NCBI GenBank assembly: GCA_015499985.1
Contig: JAAAUF010001117.1
Location: 1-11,940, forward strand
Source of the DNA: Haplosporangium gracile
Lineage: Eukaryota; Mortierellomycota; Mortierellomycetes; Mortierellales; Mortierellaceae
Length of the DNA stretch: 11,940 bases
Direction: 5' to 3'
The notes under the pieces were generated by a model. The model worked only from the letters and a program-made list of their open reading frames with translations. It did no database searches and was not told the DNA's origin. How positions within the stretch are numbered: the stretch's first letter is position 1; every line of letters starts with the position of its first letter. This document shows, one piece after another, positions 1 through 7,430 of the stretch. The position numbers and the translations under genes were made by a program.

Positions 1-198
1 GGGGCATGGAACAAGAAGGGGTTGGGAGGGGGGAGGGTTGATGAGTGCACCTTACCTGAAGACCAGTGTGGAAACGCGAACGGGATGTTCAGGGAGATCC
101 TAGAGCACCTATACAAGAAATTCGTGACAGACGACCGACCGACTTTTAAAAAGAATGAGGTGAAAAAGAGAAATGAGTCAAATAGGGAGAGTGGATGA
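1..198 (+). CDS. Possible 3' end of a plus-strand gene (partial, ambiguous)
   Basis: Plus-strand frame 1 is open from the window edge to a TGA at 196-198, about 65 codons. The translation looks fairly protein-like: it contains TLPEDQCGNANG followed by a possible amphipathic helix, MFREILEHLYKKFV, and a charged Lys/Arg/Asn-rich tail. I recognise no family. A CTTAC branch-point-like motif (51-55) followed by AG (65-66) could also mark an intron acceptor in this orientation. Against the call, the stretch is purine-rich and so poor in stop codons by composition, and a strong splice donor lies on the opposite strand inside it. If real, the gene would converge with the lipase. This reading and the minus-strand leader reading below exclude each other. 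Confidence 0.25.
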   Translation, partial: GAWNKKGLGGGRVDECTLPEDQCGNANGMFREILEHLYKKFVTDDRPTFKKNEVKKRNESNRESG

Positions 199-560
199 AA
201 AAGGTTGATTGGAGGGTCTTGGTCCTGAGGAAGTGGTGTTGGAGTGGTGGAGTGAGTGAGGCTGAGGAGAAGAGGGTGAAGGGCGAGGGATGAGGGTGAA
301 GAGGGGTGAGAGAAAAAGAAAGAGAAGAGGCAAAGAGACTGAGATAAAACATCAAAGAGCTGGGCGACGCCTTGACGTCATTTCCAACTGCGGGATCTTT
401 CACGGGACAGGAGGCCCCCTAGGAGGAGTATTTTCCATGCAATGGCACACACAAGAACACATCATTGTTGAAAGAATGAAGCGAGTAAGAAGGCGAGGGC
501 GGTCGAGTAATGCCTGACCTGTCTCGCTCAGCAAATTTCTTTGGACGCGATTCATTGATA
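56..560 (-). promoter_or_regulatory. Candidate promoter and first leader exon of a minus-strand gene to the left
   Basis: Read on the minus strand, about 400 down to 130 is a long CT-rich tract, the same signature that precedes both well-supported minus-strand genes here. It is followed by a near-consensus donor, TTCAG|GTAAGG, with the exon ending at 56 and the intron starting at 55. The only minus-strand ATGs in the putative exon, at 381 and 352, open short frames that stop before the donor. The exon would therefore be untranslated, with the true start beyond the window or within 1-55. A CRE lies upstream at 373-380. The start of transcription is unknown. Confidence 0.35.
373..380. promoter_or_regulatory. 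Perfect CRE palindrome (ATF/CREB-type bZIP site)
   Basis: The sequence TGACGTCA occurs here exactly. It is the established recognition palindrome of ATF/CREB-family bZIP factors, used in fungi in stress and nutrient responses. It lies about 210 bp past the lipase poly(A) signal and just upstream of the minus-strand CT-rich tract, so it is well placed to act on a leftward gene. That role is inferred; an 8-bp match alone is only suggestive. Confidence 0.4.
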
Positions 561-588
561 TCATTAAACCTTCAGGCACCGCTTTGCA

Positions 589-594
589 TTTATT
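589..594 (-). terminator. Poly(A) signal of the lipase gene
   Basis: AATAAA reads on the minus strand (TTTATT on plus), about 72 nt beyond the lipase stop codon. The position and the exact hexamer fit a short fungal 3' UTR, with cleavage expected roughly at 560-580. Confidence 0.6.
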
Positions 595-665
595 TCTAGG
601 TTGATTTGTGGTTCATCGAAATACAAACAGGACAAAGACAAAAAAGAGCCCCATGCCAACTACAC

Positions 666-3600
666 CTAGATATCCACCAAGTGACCTGTGGCAACCCCAC
701 CGTTCCCACCATCATCCTCCGAAACATGTCCAGAATCACCTGCCTGGATCCTCATAGCTTCAACCTCCTTCTCCTTCTCCGCCGAATCCAACCACCCCAC
801 AACCCGCTTCTCAAACAACGGTCCAGGGAAACTCACAAAATAAAACCGTCCCCTGACCAGATCCCTCTGATACGCGGCAGGGGCATGCGACAGCAAACTC
901 GGGATCTTGAGGAGGAGAGACTCGAGGCGACCCGGCTGGCGGAGTCGAGAGGATTCGTCAATGTCGTAGAGTTCTTGGGCTTTTGCAACGTCGTCCGTGA
1001 TTTGTTTGGCGGCTTTTGCGCGTTCCAGTACATCTACTGCTTCGGCGTCCAGTTCAACAGGGGTCTTAGACTTGTCAGCTTTGGGGACGTCCTTCTTGCT
1101 CTTCCCCTGTGGCAGCTGTTCCTGCTCCTGATCCGATGTAACGGTTCCTGCAGGATGCTTCCTCTCGTACTCAGCCGTAACCTCCTCACTTTGAGCCCTC
1201 CAAACCCCTGCAACTCTCCCCAACTTGCCCAACAACACCTGCATCTCCTGCTTCGTCCTCAATACCCCTTGCGACAAATCCGCCTCAAATGCCGACGGCC
1301 TCACCACAGGGATCTTCTTCGCATTAAATACCTTCACCAATTGGCCCACATGTTGATAATCCAGCAAGGAGTGGAGGTGTTTGGGGGGTTGTACTTTAAC
1401 GGCGTGGGAGTCGGGATGGACGCCCTGTTGTTGGTCTTCTTCTTGTTCTTCTTCGAGCCATTCCTGGGGGGTTTTGAAGCAGTGGATCCAGGATAAGGGG
1501 AATTTATGGTCGTCGTTGGGGTCGATACTTCCTGCTGGTGGTAGGCGGGGTACTATTGCGTATTGGAGACAGAGGAAATGGATATAAGATGGTGTTAGGC
1601 GGTGGAGGATCAATTGGCTAATGAACCAAAATCACAGTTGCAAATAATTGCTTTCGCCTCTGATGTCCTGCATGTCTCATTTACCGATATCCTCGTTAGC
1701 GACAAGACGCCAGTAGACAGACTTGTACGGACTGGCTTGACAAAAGTTCAGCTGGTTCTTGGCAAACTCGTTCGCAAATATCGAATCACCAATCTTAGGA
1801 CTCGCAACACTGTAACAATCCCTTAGAACAATCAACTCTGGATCATCGCTGTACCTGGCCAACATCTCTGCAAGCACCGTCCTCTTCGCACCCTCGCCCT
1901 TCGTACCATTGGCACCATCGGCTGTAGAAGCGGCCATCCTCGACTTATGCATCCGATGTCCGCATTCATCATACTCATCCCCCCCATCATCATCCCTTCT
2001 CAAAAGCGGATCAGCCTCCTGCACAGGCATCTGCAACCTCCCCATCACAAGCGCCGCCAATGCTCCACCAAGCGAATGTCCTGTCAACCACAAGTTCACC
2101 GGCTTGCCCGTCTTCTCCTTGGCAGCCTTAGCGACTTCAAAGATGGTCTCCATGATGGTGTTGAAGGGATTGGTACGGTCATAGGTCTGATTGTCAAACA
2201 TCTCGGGTTTAGCGTCAGGAAAAAGACATTCGTAGAAGCCCTTGTGGACCTCGCCGTAGAGGTATTCGTTGGCGTCGACTCTTTGGATGGTAACATCGAT
2301 CAGGTACTCATCTATAATGCACGTGGGGTCGAGGGGTTGGATGGGAAGGAGTAAACAGACGCAATGTTGTTTAGTATAACTCAGCCCGGCCCTATGATGA
2401 AATTGTATGAGAGCCCCCTCCTTTCCTTCCTTTTCTGTTGTTGTTCGACATTTCTGCTTTCAGTTCATTTTTTTCACACTGACCTACAACAAATAACAAA
2501 CATGCAAACAGCAACAACAGTAACAACAAGAACAGCAAGAACAAGAACAAGAATAAGAACAACAAAAGCAAAACAACATAACTTACTGAAAGCAAGAACC
2601 GAAGTTCCCTTGAAAACCAACACAATTGAATCATCATCATAAAACAACCCTGCAAAGGGACCCCCCAAAGTCTTCAACTCACTAATCCCCATAAACCGCA
2701 TCCCAAACTCCCTCGTCGCCCTCTCATCAATCTCCTTCTCCGATTCCTGCAACAGTTGGGCGGCGCGTTCGCGTTGTTTGTCGGTGGTGACATTGAGGAT
2801 GATTTTGGAGGCCTCAGCGACGAGTTTTTCGTCGCGTTGATAGGACATGGAGGACATGATGAGGAGGAGGTTGGCAATGTGGTAGGAGAAGTGGGTGGTT
2901 GGGTGCGAGGTCCGGGAGGATAATTGGCGGATCGCTTCGTCTGTTCCTTCTGGGTCGATGTAATCTGAGGCATGGGAGGTAAGAGCAGTAAGAGGAGGAG
3001 GAAGCCGTTAGAAATGGGGGAGGGGGGTTGTGCAACTGAGGGAAAAAAAAATGCGCACCACATCTTCCCTTCCATCATCCCTTGCACCACTCCGATCGTT
3101 GAGCACGCACATACACAACAAAAACAACCACAACAACCATTCCAAGGCGACTTACCAGAATCATCAAAAAGCGCAATCTCATTATCAAAAAACTTTCTGT
3201 AAACGTTCTTTCCAACCTCCGTATACGTAATCAGAATCACCAACAACCCAATCCCGCCCTGAACAATCGCCAAACTAACAACTAACACTGGCAACAACCC
3301 CATCGCATACACTCGACTAAACAAATCCGTCCCCGGGATCTGGTCTGGGTGCTTGAGGTTGGAAATGTACAGTCGAAGCCCATCTGTGAAGAAGCTAGTG
3401 AGGCTTTTTGGACGGATGGAGAGGGGTTTCTTGAGTCGTTTCGTGGGCGATTTCTTGGGCGGTTCTGACGAATTGGGTTCTCCTGGTGTTGTGGGATGCT
3501 CATCTTTCTTGTATGGCTTCTCTTGAGGCCCCTGATCAGGACAAGGCTGCCTATTATGACGAGCAGCAAACTCATCGAGGTGGCGAGGGTTGACGGGTCG

Positions 3601-3762
3601 TTTGGGAGGCGCGGCCTGTTGTCGACGAGCTTGCTTCAGTTTCCGGGCTTCTTGGGCAGATGTGTCGAGGGGGAAGGTGTTTCCACGGACAGCGAGGTTC
3701 ACTGCTGGCGAGGGCAGGGAGGTATCGCAGCCATGGATATTGTTGGGTTCGTCTTGTGTCAT
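666..3762 (-). CDS. Class 3 (alpha/beta-hydrolase) membrane-anchored lipase, four exons
   Basis: Predicted acylglycerol/lipid ester hydrolase of 832 residues. Exons on the minus strand are 3762-3156, 2964-2587, 2311-1685 and 1552-666; they sum to 2499 nt with one continuous frame. The start ATG has a strong context (GCCACCATGA) and an in-frame TAA six codons upstream. Residues 1-125 are polar, Lys/Arg/Pro-rich and probably disordered. About 154-180 is a hydrophobic segment split by Pro158 and Gly169-Gly170, either one membrane span or a hairpin. No cleavable signal peptide is evident. The lipase domain starts near 195: VLVFKGTS (oxyanion-hole region, about 318-324), nucleophile elbow GHSLGG (406-411, Ser408), ANEDIVPRLPP (Asp536 proposed catalytic) and DYQHVG (His605 proposed). 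Two charged insertions, about 428-470 and 567-597, interrupt the core, and a Lys/Glu-rich tail follows 630. Family membership is clear; substrate and membrane are not. The protein is much larger than secreted Rhizomucor-type lipases. Confidence 0.95.
1553..1684 (-). other. Lipase intron 3 (132 nt, phase 1)
   Basis: Donor ATCG|GTAAAT at 1684 and acceptor CAATAG ending at 1553, with a CCTAAC branch-point-like motif upstream near 1597. Splicing joins G|TA into Val and creates the diagnostic EDIVPRLPP motif across the junction. That motif is strong evidence for this exact splice. Confidence 0.93.
2312..2586 (-). other. Lipase intron 2 (275 nt, phase 1)
   Basis: Donor TTCA|GTAAGT at 2586 and acceptor TTATAG ending at 2312. 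Splicing creates an Asn codon joining the KGTSVLAF strand to NEYLIDVTIQR, which restores a typical class 3 lipase order. It is the longest of the three introns and holds a CAA/GAACAA-like low-complexity run. Confidence 0.92.
2486..2579. repeat. Imperfect CAA/GAACAA low-complexity repeat inside intron 2
   Basis: About 95 bp built from variants of AACAA, GCAACA, GAACAA and AAGAACA on the plus strand. In the pre-mRNA it reads as a U/G-rich run of UUG and UUCUUG. It explains the unusual length of this intron and the Leu/Phe/Val-rich spurious open frame there. Confidence 0.8.
2965..3155 (-). other. Lipase intron 1 (191 nt, phase 1)
   Basis: Donor G|GTAAGT at 3155 and acceptor CTCAG ending at 2965, with a CTTAC branch-point-like motif 16 nt before the acceptor AG. 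Splicing joins G|AT into an Asp codon and restores the frame into the family-like DYIDPEG segment. The intron has no stop codon in the exon 1 frame, so a retained form would read on into exon 2 out of frame and end at 2674. Confidence 0.92.
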
Positions 3763-3784
3763 GGTGGCGGGATCGATTTAAGCC

Positions 3785-3797
3785 TTTTTTTTTTTTT
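3785..3797 (-). repeat. A13 tract in the lipase mRNA leader
   Basis: Thirteen T on the plus strand are 13 A in the sense strand, ending 22 nt upstream of the lipase ATG. The tract is followed by a short leader and the strong start context. Poly(A) leader tracts can bind poly(A)-binding protein or tune initiation in yeast; whether this one does is inference. Homopolymer length may also be affected by sequencing error. Confidence 0.6.
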
Positions 3798-4700
3798 GTT
3801 TGGTGTCAATGGTGGAATAAAAATGGGTCTTTGTGTATGGAGCAAAGATGAGAAAGGAGAGGGGAGAAGGGTTGGATTTGAATTGATCCGTCTAAATCTA
3901 GTTGAAAAAGAGGGGAGGAGGGGAGGATTGGTGGTTGGAAGTTGCAGGAAAGAAGAGGAAAGAAGTGAGAGAAAAAAAAAGGCGATGTTCATAAATGCGG
4001 GAGATATTTTTAGGGAGAAAAGAAACAAACGGAGTGGCAGGGTCTGAGCGGGAGCCGAGAGTGACATGATTGCTTGTGAAAAACAACATGCGTGGAAAGA
4101 GAAGGAGGAAAAAAAGAAAAGTCAGCCAAGGTTATTGCATGTGTCGATGTCGAGATAAACTCTGAGAATCGAGAGAATGAAAAATTTGGGCTCTGCGTTG
4201 AGACATGTCCACGGCACGGATGGGATGAGATGGGTAAAGTAAGTGGGATAAGGGGAAAGTCCGTCGCTTTCTTTCCATAAGAGTGTCGACATGCATTGAG
4301 AGAGAGCACGATGGGAGAGGATCAAGTTCACTGTAACTCCAAAGTGAAAAACGGTCAGTGCCTATGTCCACGCCTATGCCCACGCCTATGCCCATACTTC
4401 AATGGGATAAAAGAGAAAGAAGGGGGTCGGGGTAGGGCTGATAACTAGAGTGGGAAGAAATTGAACCGAACGATGAAGTAATTGCATGAAGAGCGACGAT
4501 GGATACAGGCTGTAGGCAAGGGAAAAGGAACGCCTACGATAAGGGCGCAAGAGTAGAACAGTAGATATGAAATATGAAGCAGCACGAACCATGTGCGGCG
4601 CATCCTGTTCATCGACTGGGCTATCGTCCTGGCTGTTGTAGACATACGACCATTGTCGCTGTCAATTGTCCAATGGCCAAGGAGAAAAAACAAAGCACGG
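3798..4700 (-). promoter_or_regulatory. Upstream and leader region of the lipase gene
   Basis: No credible gene lies here. From about 3840 to 4030 the minus strand is strongly CT-rich, the layout seen before other genes in this window, and transcription probably starts in or just upstream of it. Further upstream are a 3 x 12-bp tandem repeat (4361-4396) and an unremarkable mixed sequence up to the 3' end of the next gene. No convincing TATA box was found. AGGGG matches occur but follow from the purine bias and are not evidence of stress elements. Confidence 0.5.
4361..4396. repeat. Three tandem copies of a 12-bp unit
   Basis: CCTATGTCCACG, CCTATGCCCACG and CCTATGCCCATA stand head to tail, differing at a few positions. 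They sit about 600 bp upstream of the lipase start, in its presumed promoter. A related CCTATG hexamer run occurs at 11165-11188. Confidence 0.9.
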
Positions 4701-4776
4701 CGTTGAGAAAACGGATTGAAAAGACACGTATATAAAAAATTAGAATTATTATGTACAAAATAGGACTGCTTTTTCA

Positions 4777-4782
4777 TTTATT
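4777..4782 (-). terminator. Poly(A) signal of the Ser-rich protein gene
   Basis: AATAAA on the minus strand (TTTATT on plus), about 150 nt beyond the stop codon at 4931. Transcript cleavage is expected near 4750-4765, leaving the upstream region of the lipase gene to the left. Confidence 0.55.
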
Positions 4783-4930
4783 CAACTTTTCAACAACCCA
4801 ACCAGACAGACGAAACCTTCAAACCAGACCAAACCCATGCGCAACAAAGAAAAAAAAAAGAATGACCTCAAACCCCTCAAATAACCCCAATCCTGTCCAC
4901 CCTGGACACCCCTCCCTTCCCTTGCTAGTC

Positions 4931-5875
4931 TCATACAACAAAGACCTGCATCCGCCTTGCTCCATTGCCCAATCCTCGCACACGGAGCATACGAGGAGGC
5001 TGCGACTTGAGGTCCGTCACCATGGAGTTCGGCAGGGGTAGTGACAGCGGCAGCGCAGATGAGAGCTGGTCTGGGAACGAATTGTTCTTTTCCCTTTCGC
5101 TTTCTACTGCTCCTCCCTCAAAGGGCTGTAGCACCGGAGAACTTGGCGAGCTGGAGGGCGACGAGGAAGCAGAAGAGTAGGAACTGGAATCAGTCAGAGG
5201 GGGGGTCGATGGAAGCGACATGGACGATGACCTTGAGGGGACGGCTGAACGGCTGTATGGATGAGGTGACGACGACGATGCTGTCATTGATGTTCCTGTG
5301 GTGTCTTGAGGCTTGCGGGAGTGGAGGATAAGGACATTGCGGGTCAGGTCGACAACATTGTTGCTAAGGTATGAGCTGGGGTCGCTGGACCACTTTTCTC
5401 CAGCAAGCTTGAGCTGAGAGGATTGAGAGGGGGAGAATTCCTCACGACTGGAGGAGACAGAGCCGGCGGGTGCTACTATTGCTGCTGTCGAGGAGGCTAT
5501 TGATGGTGCTAGTGCTGCTTCTGTGATGGCGTTTGATGTGGTGACAGAGGACTCTTCTGACTGAGAGGTAGAAGACTCTGGCTCCTCTGAGACCTGGTCA
5601 TAACTGAGAATGTCGACGGCCATGGAGAGATCAGAGTCGGGCTGGATGCGGAAGGCAAAGACGATGCCCTTAGAGGGGTCACCCTGGGAGGGCGAGCGGA
5701 CGGGGGTTCCCTTACGCCGGCGCTGGACAAGGTCGTGCGGTTGTGGAGACGGTGAGGAGGCGACGGAGGGGGAGGCGGAAATATGCTTGCTGTTATGACG
5801 GTAGGGGTGGTGGTCAGAGTTGCCGGAGTGAGCAGCCTGCCTTGTTTTTCTTGTGGTAGTTCTCTTCTTTGCCAT
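4931..5875 (-). CDS. Ser-rich, probably disordered protein of unknown function, 314 aa
   Basis: A single open frame from ATG at 5875 to TGA at 4933-4931. The start has a good context (ACTATGG, A at -3 and G at +4). I do not recognise the protein. It opens with a very basic tail (MAKKRTTTRKTR), then a His/Ser-rich stretch, then QRRRKGTPVRSPS (51-63), which resembles a basic nuclear-targeting patch next to a proline-directed phosphorylation site. Residues 69-95 (KGIVFAFRIQ...) and 160-186 (EKWSSDPSSYLSNNVVDLTR...) are the only parts that look ordered. Long Ser/Thr/Pro runs fill 100-150 and 194-250. The C-terminus is basic (MLRVRGLGNGARRMQVFVV). No membrane segment or enzyme motif is seen. CT-rich DNA upstream and AATAAA downstream support a gene. 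A nuclear regulatory role is only a guess. Confidence 0.65.
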   Translation of the reverse strand: MAKKRTTTRKTRQAAHSGNSDHHPYRHNSKHISASPSVASSPSPQPHDLVQRRRKGTPVRSPSQGDPSKGIVFAFRIQPDSDLSMAVDILSYDQVSEEPESSTSQSEESSVTTSNAITEAALAPSIASSTAAIVAPAGSVSSSREEFSPSQSSQLKLAGEKWSSDPSSYLSNNVVDLTRNVLILHSRKPQDTTGTSMTASSSSPHPYSRSAVPSRSSSMSLPSTPPLTDSSSYSSASSSPSSSPSSPVLQPFEGGAVESEREKNNSFPDQLSSALPLSLPLPNSMVTDLKSQPPRMLRVRGLGNGARRMQVFVV

Positions 5876-6260
5876 AGTTGTAGCGAGTGATGGCAGCGGG
5901 GGGAGGGTTGGTAGGTATGAAGGGAAGGAAGGAAGGACCTGTGTATGTGAGTGAGGTTGAGGTCAAGCAAGCGTGGGAGCAGGCAAGTCGATTCAGGGAG
6001 ATGCGTTGTGAGTGCTTGTTATTGCTGTCGTCAGAGGGTGAGTGTAGTGGAGTAAAGAAGGCGAAGGTGAGAGTGAGGGGAGGAAGGTTATGAGGGTGGC
6101 GGCTGTCCGGAGGAAAGGAGGAGGAAGAAGGAGGGAAGGGTCGATGAGGATTAGGGCAACCACAAGGAAAGGTGCGGATTGATTGTTTTATTTAGGGATG
6201 AAAACAGAGGAGAAGAGAAGAAAGAGAGAGAGGAAGGGAAGGGAAGGGAAGGAATAAGAC
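5876..6260 (-). promoter_or_regulatory. Leader and promoter of the Ser-rich protein gene
   Basis: The minus strand is CT-rich from the start codon to about 6260, ending in AG-type tandem repeats, as upstream of the lipase. The frame remains open for some distance upstream of the ATG but without another ATG close by. No clear TATA or CCAAT box was found. The transcription start probably lies between 5950 and 6250. Confidence 0.45.
6221..6254. repeat. AG and GGGAA microsatellite
   Basis: A run of GA dinucleotides followed by about four GGGAA-type units on the plus strand, at the far end of the CT-rich leader of the Ser-rich gene. Confidence 0.85.
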
Positions 6261-6559
6261 GATAAGTCAAGGACTTTTTTCTTCTTTGTTGTTGTTGAGC
6301 TGAGGTAGAAGATTGGTTGTGTTGTCATTGGCTGGCGCTGGGTGTCTGACTGGCTGAGTACTCTGAGAAGAAGGGAGCGAGAGTACGGTGTGGATGGGAT
6401 GGCCTTGTCTTGCTGTCGGTCTGCCTGTTATTTGTTCGGAGTGTGATGGTGGCTGGCTGGCTGCACATACTACCACAAACATCACACACACATCACAGGG
6501 AAAGGGAGCCAAAAAAAAAAAGAAAAAAAGGTGGAGTGATTCACGACAAGAGCAGAGTA

Positions 6560-7049
6560 CACAAGTGCGTGTGCCCGACTGGCCACCTTGCTCTTTTCTC
6601 TCTCTTACTCCCTTTCCCTTCCCTCGTTGTTTCCCTTTGTGCGACTCTCTTATTCGACTCACCCTGTCTCTTGTGTATCTATCTATCTCTTTGCTCACAT
6701 TGCTTTGCCCCTGCTGTTGCTGCCCGCCTTTGCCCTTGTCCCATTTCCCTCTTCTCCCTTCGTAGCCACTCAATTCACACACTTATACTTGCACACACAC
6801 CCTCTCCTTGTCTCCATTGATAACAAACTCAACTTCCTTTCCTTCACCTCTTCTACGAAATATCATTATCCATCTTCATCACCCTTCTTCCTCTTCGCTT
6901 CCTCTTCCTCTCTTCTTCCTCCCTTCTCTCCTACCCTTCACTTCCACACTCTTCCGTACTCTTTGAGCTTCTTTCTTGCCTCTACTGCACTCAAGCAATC
7001 GTCATTCAACACCACATCCCTCACTTCCCTTCCCTTGTCTGTTTAACAG
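6560..7049 (+). promoter_or_regulatory. Plus-strand CT-rich block, candidate divergent promoter or leader
   Basis: From about 6580 to 7045 the plus strand is strongly pyrimidine-rich, the mirror image of the leader at 5876-6260. In this window such blocks precede genes on their own strand, so a rightward transcript is plausible. The block ends in TTTAACAG (to 7049), which resembles a splice acceptor. Rightward from 7050 I found no convincing start codon and reading frame: an ATG at 7198-7200 is followed at once by GTAAAT. The open frames inside the block are Ser/Leu/Pro/Phe-rich products of the base bias. It may be a leader, a noncoding RNA start, or simply skewed intergenic DNA. Confidence 0.35.
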
Positions 7050-7261
7050 CTGAAAATACACACACAGCCATTCGGTGATCCACTCAGTGGGTTCACGCAG
7101 TCTCAATTGTTTCCCTGTCATCGTCCCTTCTCCTATCACTCATTTTTCTATCTCAATCATCGTTTAAGTGTTATCTTAAAAGTTTTTTACTTGTGCATGG
7201 TAAATGAGTTAATGAATGAGGTGGATGGAATGAATGAGGTCGCAAGTGGTCGAACTGTCCA

Positions 7262-7430
7262 GGCCAAGGAAGTTAAGGAAAGAAGGAAGGGGGAAGGGGT
7301 TCTTTCCTCCTCCCTCTCCTTTTTTCCCTCCCTCGTTCCCTCAGTGTCCAAAGTAATCAAGTCAGCTCAAAAGGCTAAAGGCAAAAAAAGGGAGAAAGGA
7401 AAGGAAGGGGGAGGGAAAGGGAAAAATGTG
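7262..7430. repeat. Alternating purine and pyrimidine tracts with an imperfect inverted repeat
   Basis: The plus strand is purine-rich at 7262-7299, pyrimidine-rich at 7300-7345 and purine-rich again at 7366-7430. The first two tracts form an imperfect inverted repeat (about 7277-7299 against 7303-7327, GGAAAGAAGG against CCTTTTTTCC at the outer ends) that could fold as a hairpin. No gene is supported here. Confidence 0.5.

Noticed and set aside
606..1496. Long plus-strand open frame of 296 codons
   Set aside because: It lies antisense to lipase exon 4, whose frame carries family motifs (VPRLPP, DYQHVG); the plus frame is a shadow.
2392..2655. Leu/Phe-rich 87-codon minus frame resembling a membrane segment
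   Set aside because: It is the translation of the repeat in lipase intron 2; correct splicing removes it.
3759..4067. 102-codon minus frame in the lipase leader
   Set aside because: Compositional product of the CT-rich leader, reading into the lipase start region in another frame.
4139..4151. 13-base exact match ATGTGTCGATGTC shared with 11154-11166
   Set aside because: About one such match is expected by chance in a window of this size.
5509..5970. 153-codon minus frame overlapping the Ser-rich gene
   Set aside because: Its 5' end is TTG, not ATG. It is Pro/Ser/Gln-rich in a way explained by reading Ser codons one base off, and the 314-codon frame with an ATG in good context is the better gene.
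6588..7046. Ser/Leu/Phe/Pro-rich plus frame of 152 codons
   Set aside because: Entirely explained by CT-rich base composition; other frames across the same stretch are similarly open.
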